DNA from: Petrosia ficiformis | Lineage: Eukaryota > Porifera > Demospongiae > Haplosclerida > Petrosiidae | Direction: 5' to 3' | Assembly (NCBI GenBank): GCA_947044365.1 | Contig: OX345646.1 | Coordinates: forward strand, 3,046,827 to 3,110,826 | Length of the DNA stretch: 64,000 nt | Part shown: one piece after another, positions 25,501-37,500 of the stretch | Numbering within the stretch: position 1 is the first letter of the stretch | Layout of the letters: each line of letters starts with the position of its first letter | The notes under the pieces: model-generated | The model's database searches: none | Told to the model about the DNA's origin: nothing | What the model saw: the letters and a program-made list of their open reading frames with translations, nothing else | Program-made: the position numbers and the translations under genes

Positions 25501-28500
25501 TGTAACTCCTACAGAGATAAAGAATTATTCTTCATATAAGGAATCACAAAATAATGTTGTATTTATATAGACTAAGTATGGTATGGTATAAGAATTACTG
25601 CAGGTGTATGTATATATACGCATTGTTAGGGTTTTATCAGGATGTATAATATGTCATCACTCAAGCCTAAAATGTGAAGATGGATAGTTAAATAAATTTG
25701 TATTGACTTTGACCTCAATAAAACTTTTGCTCTATTTTGTTTTTTGGTGTACTATTGTCCTATTAATATCTTTCCCAATAATTTTTGGATGCATAGTTAG
25801 ACATTTGAAGAGTGGGCAACTTCAATGTGTAAAGAGATGTGCAGCAAAACGTTTGAGTTGATTAATTATTCATGAGGAGTGTAATATAATAATAGCTGGA
25901 GAATAAGCAGGATAATTATCTCCTTGTAAATCAATATGGATAAAATGTTGCTTCGTTTTCAGAAGATTTATTATTTACTTCAAACAGGCATATTGATTCT
26001 AGTGAAATGATTACAAGCAGAGCATAACATGGAAAACTTCTCAGGCATTTCTTGTAATTTATCTCATTTCAATAACTTGAAAAATATGTGCTGATCATGT
26101 CAGATATGTTTGACCAGGGCAATACTGTATATGCCTGTTTTAAGGTCATCATGAATATGAACAGACCTCTTCATTTAGACTTAAAACTGAGATTAAGCAT
26201 AAAAATTCCATGTAACGTATAAGTCAATAAAATGTCACTATACAGTAACAGTAATTATTATCTTAGTTCTACTGTCAGTATAGCATAGTAATTATTGTAT
26301 CACTACTGTGTATTAAATTGACAAGTATACCAATTACTGTTAAAACTACTACTGTAGTGTGATAATGAAAAATACTGATTAATTGCTATACTGTTTGGTG
26401 ACATTTTATTGACATACACTGTATAATCATTTCAGAGATGACATTATGTTGTTCAACAAATAACAGCTATACATGGATTAGGCTAGCCTAATTTTGAGCA
26501 CGTGACCCAATATAATTTTGCCACTGATTGGTAAAAGAAAAGATGGTTGGTGTGTTTGGTGCATAAATTGCTATCCAGATAATAAAAACAGATTTCTAGT
26601 TTGTCCTTATGATAGAAGAAGAATGTCAACAATTTCTGTCAAAGAAAAAGCTGGGAACCTACCAAACGTTCGACAAATACACTCCATCTCTCTCATTTAT
26701 TAGATGTAAAATAATTCTAAAATAATATTAATAATTGTAAAATTCTTACTTTCACTGACTCTTTCTTCAATTAATTCACTTGGTATTACAATAGAATCAT
26801 TAGACAGCTCTTGTGATGATATAACATCAAGAGTTGACGGTGTAGGAAATGTGATATCTTCAAATATCCCATCTAATGCAGCTGTTATTAGTCTGGCTGT
26901 GATAACTGTATGGTGGGTGATAGGAGAGGAATGTCACTCAAAACAGTATGTTATCAATATCAAATGAAATACTGTACATACATGTTTAATAAATTATTAC
27001 TTATACAGTATGTACAGTGGAACTTCCCAATTCTGGACACCATTGGGACATACCACGTAAACTGTGCTGATTAAAGAGGTTGTCCTAATTTGAGAGGTGA
27101 ATTTGTACATTACATATGTGTATTATAAAGCAGAGACATCTCAGTGTCCTCTATATGGAATTGTTCTCATTTTAGAGAGGTTCCACTAAGTCTAAAATAA
27201 AACTCAATGGACTACTTTCCAAGAAAGTCAATTTTACTATAACAGCCTCTATTATTTAACAAATACAACACAATGGTTATACATGTACCTATATTTTCTC
27301 TTGCTAAAGTAAGCTCCGTGGTGTCATCTAATGAAGTAGCCACGAATAGCCCAAAATCTTCTGCATTATTTAGTAACATTTCAGGTCCCATGGTTGGGTT
27401 ATCATTCTGTACACTATTCCATCCAGGTTGATTACGAGTATCTAATACATTACTTAGTGTATCAGCAATACTCTAATAAACGAAAAACAACACATCATAC
27501 TGTAAAACATTAATGTAACAATCTATTCTGATATCAATTAAAGGAGCATACTCCTAACTGTAACTGTACAAACTAGTGCTGGTTTACTTTATGCATAAAG
27601 ATATATTCCAGCTGAATAAACATCACTGTAAAAGGGTGATACCATTGTGCTTTCCCATGAAACACTGTTTTATAACACCAGGAGCTTACGAGAACTACAA
27701 AGTGGCATTCATAAGCTGATTGAACATTGTTGACCAAACGACATGCACCAATGATGCACTTCTCCACCACTAATATTTATCCTGGGTGAAGAACTGGAAC
27801 ATGGTATCTGAAAATCAATGAGTTACAGTGTAAAAAGTAATGAGTTATTATAACCATCATTTGGTTACATGAGTTTCAACACAATATTAATGAATGCATT
27901 CACAGTGCAGAACTCTCGCCTGATAGAAACTGTGCAAGAATGATTACTGACAAGAAAATAATTATTGCAGACAACACTTGACAGTATTAATATTACAATT
28001 ATTAATATTATATTATTGCTTTAAGTTTAACCAATTAATGATAATGTAGAGCAATTCAAAATGTAATGCATTTTAACCTGCATTTGGTTACAGGAGTTTC
28101 ATGTAATTGTATATCCTCAATACTGATTTGTTTTTCCTGCTAGATAACATTTACAAGTACTAGTTTCATTTCATCTTAATCTATATTGACTAGTACATAA
28201 AGTACATGTCATAATAAAGCTTAGTAACAAAAAACAGCAATACAGTGTATAAAGCTTTTTATGTATAATCTGTTGAGCATTATTATCATCCTCATTGCAG
28301 TATCTGTGAAAACAACAAATGTTACTTACTCATTTCAGAGTAATTAGTATGTACATGAATTTGTGTTTACAATAACAAATCAGATGTGTTGTACCTAAAT
28401 TACTATGGGATTTTTTATTCTTTACTATGATATGTGCTTATACTAGTCAATATCAAAAGAAATAAATTACTACATGTACTTGTAAACATTGTACATGTAG

Positions 28501-31500
28501 TCTCAGGAGTATATCATCAAAATATTGGACAATTCATCATTACCTGTTGAACTATTTATCACTACCTGTCACTATAATCCACATTTTAGTAGTTTTAAAA
28601 ATGTAATGGGTTATCTGGCTTTTTATAAGCACTGTTTTATACTTCAAATGTATTATTTTCACAGACGCAAGTAGTATTTTGTAGTTATGCCCCAATAATG
28701 AGATCGCTAATCAGTAGTCACACAATGATATAAAATGTTCCAGTGATATTTCAATAATTGATATTGACTTCAGACACGTGTATGTAATGATAACCAATAT
28801 CAATCGAATATTACATCTATCTTCGTGTACATGTCTCTGATTCTTTCAATGGTAATAGGAAATTATAATCATTATTAGTATTCTACAATATCAGTTACAC
28901 TAACCAATACCAATGTAAACATTTTGGGTGATAATGACCAATACCTATTATCAATATGATTATCGGTGCAGCACTACTTGCTTGATTGTTGCATGTGTGA
29001 GGGAGGCTTGGTTTGCTAAAACCAAACTTGCTTATTTGTGTACTGTTGCAGTTCAACTGTATACACAGGCAGGAGGTATATGTACATGTAGAAAAGTTAT
29101 ACTAAAATAGACACACAATCGAACATACAAACTCACATTTGTATCAACAATACTGCGTCCATTAGCAATGAAACTGGTATTGTAGATCTGAAGAGCTTTA
29201 AATAGTATATTATTAGTTAGTGCTAATTCTGAGGGAAATAGAGACTGTTCTGTACCATCGGTATCTTGTGTTGGAATAGCTACCTATGTTTAATGAATGA
29301 ACAAACACAAGGCATTACATTTAGGTATACATTAACTTGTTCACAAGTTCTTCAAAGGAAAACCAGACTAGACAAATAATTAATATACAAAACTCATTTG
29401 TTGAATACTAGGGTTCTGTAAAAGTATAACTCCAGTCTTAGTGTGCTGAACACTAATACTCATTTCACATGAGCAATTAACTTAATAGTTACATGTATAC
29501 AATTTGGTTAACTATGTATTAATTCTGTTGGACTATTAGTATATCTTGTATAGTAATTAGTATATTACTAGGGAAAAACAAAATGCAGTTATGCAAAACA
29601 CCAAATATAAACCACTGGATTATAAGGAAACATAAAGCTGATCCTTAATAATTACATGAAAACACTTAAGTTGTGTTGGGATTTAGAGGATCAATTTTTA
29701 GATATTAACCTGCCTAGGGGGTCTTATGAGTTTATACCACCAATGGGAATAGTGGATGAAAAACTTAAACAATGCCAGTATCAACATTTGTGGGCAGCAA
29801 CAAGAGTTAATTAAACATCTAAATGCAATTAACCATTTTAACACAATGTTAAGAGTGCTATACAGTTAGTTCCATACTACAAATACATGTAAATATTTAT
29901 TGAGACTACTGTAACACTTAGAGTGGGTGTTATCAGCTTATAACCCCTATGGGCCATGGCAAACAAAAATAACCATTGAGATACATCATAGGCATACGTA
30001 GTTTAAAATATGCTTAATTGTTAAGTTACCTCATCCACTAATTCCATTGCCTCTAGTGACAGATCTTCCAACTCCATGGAATTCAAATTGTCTACATCTG
30101 TACTAAAAATCATTATTGCCTACAAGACAATACATTGAAACATAATACAAATAAATAATTTATTATCACAAAACGTATATTCATGTCACAGTAATCATGA
30201 GAACAACTACAAGACCATCAACTTTTGACATATGGACCTTTGAATAAAATTAACTCTGAGTGCCCTGTCCTTAATCTACTACTATTGTACACATGCATTA
30301 TGTAGTGTTTTTCAAAACTGTCTTAGCAATAATCACATGAAACGAATGAAAATTCCATTTCAATCTGTCAACAGCAGATGTTTGCAGACAAACAAGCACA
30401 TAAATTATTATTATGTTAACCATATAGAGAGGGTTAATTATGGAATTGTTAATCCACATACAATGTAATTTCATAGATATTTGTTATCATGTTGGCAGCT
30501 TTGATAACATACTATTGAACAGAATGTTTTGATTTAAAGGCTTTCTTGCAACTGAAGAAGACTTTTCAGTTGAAATGTTCTGATCATCAAAATAAACTAT
30601 TAGAGCTCAATAAATCTCTCATAGATTAACATAGTATTGTACAATACACATAAGATAGACTTTTTATGGCCCAGATGGTCATATCCCTATTATTGCATTC
30701 CATGGGGCTTGATGTATATATATTTATATCTTTGCGTGACATATGCGACCATGTGTTGCCCATGTATTGTATAATGTAGAAATGGAAGTTGTGTTATTTC
30801 GTGGAGGTGCTTGGTCAATTAATGGGCATGGTGTATAATATAATTCATGCTGCAGAAGGCTGCTATAGAGTAGAAAGAAACTTGAATTAATAACTGTTCT
30901 AAATGTAATCTTCAAGTTCTACAAGAAACTATAAAAAGTAATAGATAGAATATATATAATACTGGTAGTCTGTTGTGTTTCCGGCATTAGACATAATTAC
31001 TGAATGATGAGAACCATAAAGCATGCAATCATAGAAATACTTTTTTTTCCATATACATGTACATGTGTATCTTGTATAAAATTGAAACATTGTATTGTAT
31101 GTTACACACACCCAATTATATATACTTATACACATGTAATTTCTATTATGCATACTGTTTCATTTATATCGTGAAATATTCCTGATTGACAACTGGAAGC
31201 ATTCACAGTAAGCCATTCTCCATTTTTACCGCAATACCGAGTTGCAATTCCTATTGAAGTTTTTAAAATATCATTAGAACTGGATGATAGTGGATGTTTC
31301 CTGTCATGATAGTATCATTAACTATTATTATGATAACAAATAGAACTATGACAGTTTCAGAAATTGATTTAATATTGAAAGTTAAAATCAATACAACAAG
31401 AAACCTCACTCGAGGATAAAAACTACCAATCTTGTCCATTTAATAGTGTAATTGTAGTTACAGATACATGGATTATAAAAATATAACTAAAACCCCTTTA

Positions 31501-34500
31501 GTAAAGCATTGTGACTTTTAGTTAACTAAACTATAACTACATGTACTTTGCAGGTATACTGTAACAACTATATACAACTATGGAAAAATGGAGCCAATAA
31601 TGTGTATTTTACATGTACATGTAATAAGTTAACTAAAAATACAACCTTTTAGTTAAAATTATTAAATTACATGTAACTATAACTAAAAATGAAATTATAA
31701 GAAAGTAGACAAACAGTACTATAACTAAAATTGGTATGTAATAATACTAGACTAGTCCTTTACCTGGTCCACCACAATCCTGTTGAACAGTTGTATTAGG
31801 AGATGTTGCTGGCCACTCAAGTCCATAATCAGAATCAGTCTCTGTTGCACATCCATCAGTAACTATGCTGACTATAACTGTTTTAAAATAATAAATATAC
31901 ATGTTGGAGATACAGAATGATTCAATGATTCAATGATTCAATGTGTCACAAATGAAATAAAAAAGGGGAGATTATTGCATATCATTACAATAAATGTATA
32001 ATTTATGTACATGTTCATCGTACATGTATCACTGTGATAATAATACTTTGTCATTTTAATTAACCCAAGCTTCCACATTCCTAATAAAATCTGTCATCTG
32101 CTGAATTTTAATGAAAGGGTTCCAATATTAGCTGTCTGTAGTATCAGGAGTGTGAGGGTAAGCTGCTATAGAAATAAAGCCACTCCAAACTAGGGGGTCT
32201 GGGGCATACTCCCACTAAAAATCTTCAAATTTATTGTTTCTCCAGTGCAGTATAAGCCCATCTAACCACTTCAGTTACAGACATGGGGTAATAATAATAG
32301 ATAATAGTAATAGTAATTTTAAAAACTGAGGTAATATTAATAGTAATAGTAATTTAAAAAACTGAGGTAATAGTATTACTAATAGTAATAGTAATACTAA
32401 TAAACAGTCAAGTATTAGTATTAGTAATAGTACAATCTCAATGTTGAGGTAATAATTGTAATAAAGTAATATGTTCATTTAAAGTAGGGCCAGTAGAGAG
32501 ACGTTTTAGTACAAGAGGGAATATTTTTAGCCAGAAAGGTGCACACTTATTGATTCTGTTTTTGAGAAACTCATTAACAATGGTCATTTAACATGACAGA
32601 ATTTCAATACTTAAATAATCTATAAAGTAACACTGATGTGGATAGTAATAGCAGTAATATACTGATTTTTAAGGTAATAGTAATAACAATAATTTATATT
32701 GCATTGTAATGTCTGTTCATTGAACTAACATACTTTTTCTCTGTATAATTAATTAACTAGAGAATGATAATCATTATGGGGCAAGCCTGAGAGCGAGAAC
32801 ACATGAAAAGGTGTGGTTGTAAGACGAGGGTGTGTGCAACTGCGCATGCATTATGAACACGTGCAAGTCTGTGAAGATGGCACAGAAGAGACATGGAGAA
32901 GTATTCAAATGCCGCAGTTCACAAAATAGTGATGGAGGTTTCACCAATAAAGGTATGTAGGAAAAACCCTGATGTTAAATACTTTAGGGGGAAGATCACT
33001 TTGCTCAGCAGTCTCCATAGCTGTTCTTTCTATCTGTCTCTCCCGCATAATCTTCGATCTCTCTTTTCTTTGCTCAGCAGTCTCCACATCTCTTATCTCC
33101 CTCTGTCTGTCTCTGTCTCTGTCTCTCCAACCTTACTTCCTTTTCATAATCTCATCATCTGTCTGCATAGCACTAACTCTCCAGCAAAATCTTCAATCTC
33201 TCTTCTCAGGCTTTGCTCAGCTTATCTCCCTCTGTCTCTCTCGATTACAATGAGCTCTATCAGTCTCTCTTTTCTTACATAATCTCACCTCTCTCTCCTC
33301 TTTAGTTTCTACAGCTCGTTTAGCTCTCTCATAATGAACAATGCAATGCAAGCACATGGCTTTCTCAAGCATTCAAGAGCACATTAAAGCTATCACTGAG
33401 ACATTCAATGAATTATCTGTGATCGGAGATACATGTAAGATCGAAGACGAGGATAAAGTTATTTATCTGTTCGCTAGCCTTCCAGAATCGTATGATATGC
33501 TGGTTACAGCCTTCGAAGCCAATGCTGACATACCTGACATGAAAACTGTAACTGAACGTTTGCTCCATGAAGAAAGGAAAAAGAAAGAGCAAAATAAACA
33601 TTGAAAGAGGAAGTCTTGGTGACGAAGCAGCAAAAGAAACAAGGACCGAGATGCCATTTTTGTAATAAATTCAGACATATACAAAGGAACTGCCTTGAAA
33701 AAGAACGAAAATATTCTGGTACATCAGGTTCTACTGTCAATCCTCGCGCTTTTGGAAAGAAGCACAGAGTGTATTATACAGAAGCTAATGACCAACCGGT
33801 CGATTCTGATACGGATGAAATACGTCTGGTGGTTCATCATGACTTAGCTACTCGTGTTAAACTTCCATCGTCGTCAGGATACTGGATAGTCGATTCAGGA
33901 TCAGCGACTCACATATGCAATGATCGTAACTCATTTGTCGGTTTGTGCACTCTGGAAAAACCAAAACCAAAAAAAACCAATTGATGTATCCCTTGGAGAT
34001 GGTCATGTTCTAAAAGGTATTGGACGTGAAACAGTGACACTGATTTTGAGAACTAGGCACTTAACAAGGAAGTGTAAGCTACACGATGTATTGTTCGTTC
34101 CAGATATATCATATAATTTGCTGAGTGTGTCGAAAGCTATGGAAAAAGGAATTTCATTTACATTCAATGAGCATAGTTGTGTGAAGAATCCAAAAGGAAA
34201 ATTGATCACAGTTGCTAACAAGATTGACAGCCTTTATTATGTGATGTTTGCTGAACCAAAGGATCATGTTCACCACACTGTGACTGGAGAGCTACCCAAT
34301 GAATGCAAGTTGTCAAAGGAACATTTGTGGCATCGAAGACACGGGCATTTGGGGGTGAAAAATCTTCAAAAGCTAGCAAAGGAAAAGCTTTTGGATGAGT
34401 GTGACTACAATGTTTCGAAGGAAAACATCAGATAAGTCGTTTTCCGCCTTCAGTGAAAGAACTACAACCAAGCCATTGGAACTAGTCCACAGTGATGTCT

Positions 34501-37500
34501 GTGGAAAATTGGAGTCAAAATCACTTAGTGGAGCACAATACTTTGTTACGTTCGTTGATGATATGACCAAGTACATGTGGGTGTATGTAATCAAACAAAA
34601 GAGTGATGTACTCATGAAGTTTTGTCAATGGAAGACAGAAGTGGAAAAAATGCTGGGACATTGTGTAAAGACTACACGTACAGGCAATGGAGGAGAGTAT
34701 ACCTCAAAGGAATTTGAAGAGTATCTCAGTGAAGAAGGGGTGAGGCATGAACTCACTATTCCTAAGTGCCCTGAGCAGAACGGAGTTGCTGAGAGGACCA
34801 ACAGAACATTAGTAGAAATGGTTCGTGCCATGCTGGCTGATTCAAAATTACCTAAGTCGTTCTGGGCTGAAGCTCTTGCAACTGCTGTATATCTACGAAA
34901 TTGATGTCCAACAAAATCCGTTGAGGGAAAGACACCTCATGAATCATTACACGGTGACAAACCTAAAGTGTGCCATCTTAGAGTGTTTGGATGTTCTGCC
35001 TACTCACACATCCCAAAAGATGAAAGGCAAAAGTTGGACAACAAAGCACGAAGGTGTATTTTTTAGGGTATTCCGCTAATCGTAAAGGATACCATCTGTA
35101 TGATCAGAAACGTCAAAGAGTTATACACATTCGTGATGTAAAATTTAATGAGTTTGAAAATGGAATTGAGAAGGAGTTTTCACCAGAAGAATCAGCTGAA
35201 CCTCAAGCAATAAGTGAATCCTCTGAAGACACAGAAATGAGTGAGGATGATGAGAGTACATTAAGAGAAGAAATTGATTCTGAAGAACCTGAGACACCTA
35301 GTGATGCTAAAAGCTCTGGGAATGAGGGGACAGAATCCACTACAACCCGACATTCTACTCGTGTGTCCAAACAACCAGACTTTTATGGTGTATGGGCAAA
35401 TTCTGTGAATAGTATTGCTGAATCACTCACTGTAAAACAAGCACTTAATTCATCTGAGAAGGAGAATTGGCAAGAAGCTATGAAAGACGAATTTAACTCA
35501 CTAGATGCAAACAAAGTTTGGGAGCTGGTGCCACCACCAAATGATCGATAGTAAGTGGGTTTTCAAGTGCAACTAAAAGAGAATGGATTAGTTGAACGAT
35601 ACAAGGTGAGATTAGTTGCACAATTGTAGGCTACTCACAGAGACAAGGACTAGATTATGAGGGAAACGTTTTCACCTGTTGTTCGTTTCAAATCTGTTCG
35701 CACCGTTATTTCACTTGCTGTATCTGAAAAAAATGAAACTTCACCAAATGGACATGAAGACAGCGTTTTTAAATGGAGAGTTAACTGAAGAGGTAGGTGT
35801 TTATGAAACAACTAGAAGGATTCATTCAACATGGTAAAGAAAATCTAGTTTGTCAACTTAACAGAAGTATCTATGGTTTGAAACAATTCATGAAACTAAG
35901 AGAGATGACTGGAGTAAAGGAACCACAATCAAACTAAAGCGAGAAGGAGTGTTGGAAATGAACACTTTGAGTTAGATTGTTTATACATAATTTACCAGAA
36001 TGTGTATAGTTATTACGTAATATGTAATTATGTGATTTCTTTTTAAGTTGTCTGTACAGGCATGTTGGTGCATGTTTATTGCTAGAACTCTCTAGAATAA
36101 TCTAAAGCACATGTTACTCTAGAACTTTCTTTATCATGTGTAGTTTTCTAGAAAATTCTCTGATTTTTGTATTTAAACAACTGCATATTTTGTACTTGTA
36201 TAAGTCCTTGAGTTGTTTGAGAAATAAAACTATCACTAATATCCTGACCTGAAGACCTATAACTGTCTTATACCTAACCACACTGTTTCCACAAAGCAGA
36301 AGAACCCACAAAACAAGGATGCGGTTTTTCTTGGTGCCAAATTTATATTGCGTAATTTCTAATTTGTGTATTGAAAGAAAGTGACGGTTGTGGCTGAAGC
36401 ACTGAAACACTCGCCTTGGTGCTTTCGTACAACTAACGAAGCATAATTTTTGGTATTTATGGCTTTGTTGGAAGCTCTTCTGTGAAACTAAGTGAGTTAA
36501 AAGTCTGTGCTGTTTAAAATATGGAAGTTATGCAGGTGAGTAAAGTGTAGACATTGCCTTCAAAATGGCCTTGCTGTTATCCGATACTACAAAACTATCA
36601 GTACTCAAAGAATATAAATTATGCTGCAGGAGTCACAACGTTATCATAATAACATTCTGCTGAGCTTCGATAGTTGAAGTATTTCAAATTGCATTTTCTT
36701 ATGCTGTGTTGGTAATTCCATACTTTATTGATGTTGTTATTTTTGTACCACAATATCACAACTAAACCCTCCTTTTTGCCTTGTTGTGGCTAGGTAAATA
36801 ACAAAAAAAAATATACCTCGCATCGCGTGATCCCAGGTATCTAACTCGGAATTATCTACCTCCTAGTCGACATATCATGTGATACCAGGCGTATTTGTCA
36901 TTTAGACACCTCATCACATCAAAAGATGAATATTCATTTTAGGTATAATTAAAAGATATTTACGGAATATGAGAATTAAAAGTATTTACGGAATACGTAC
37001 GAATATAAACAAATATATATACAATGCAAACTTTTTAGCTACCTCACTAGTGTAGAGCTCGCTCAGGCTCGCCCCAATTAAACTACCTGTTTGGTGTTAA
37101 GTGAGTGTTTTGTACTTATTTCATTAATTTATGTACTCTTGTACTGTAATGTCACATGTTTCATTTAACACTTCTATAATTATTTTTCTGGATCATTCCT
37201 TAGCACATGTAGGACCACATGTTATGTTCTAGAACATTCTAGACATTAGTTTTCTATAAATACTTTGTACAATTTAGTTTTTTTTCAGTGTGTCTGTGTG
37301 TATATTAATATCAACTTGGTTGTTATTCTTTTGATGATCTATTTTGGTAAATCTGAGTTAAGTCCTAACACTACCCATGTAACATGTATGTGATATGGTC
37401 ATTAAAAGAATGTCACTATATAATATTCCAGATTGGCTTGGCTGTATTTACTAATAAATATGTACATATATAACATAATATACATGTACATGTATATACT

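Noticed and set aside
32893..33282. Open frame before the copia gag with LSLSLHS-type sequence
   Set aside because: It is CT-rich low complexity. A gag-like signal starts only at about 33355.
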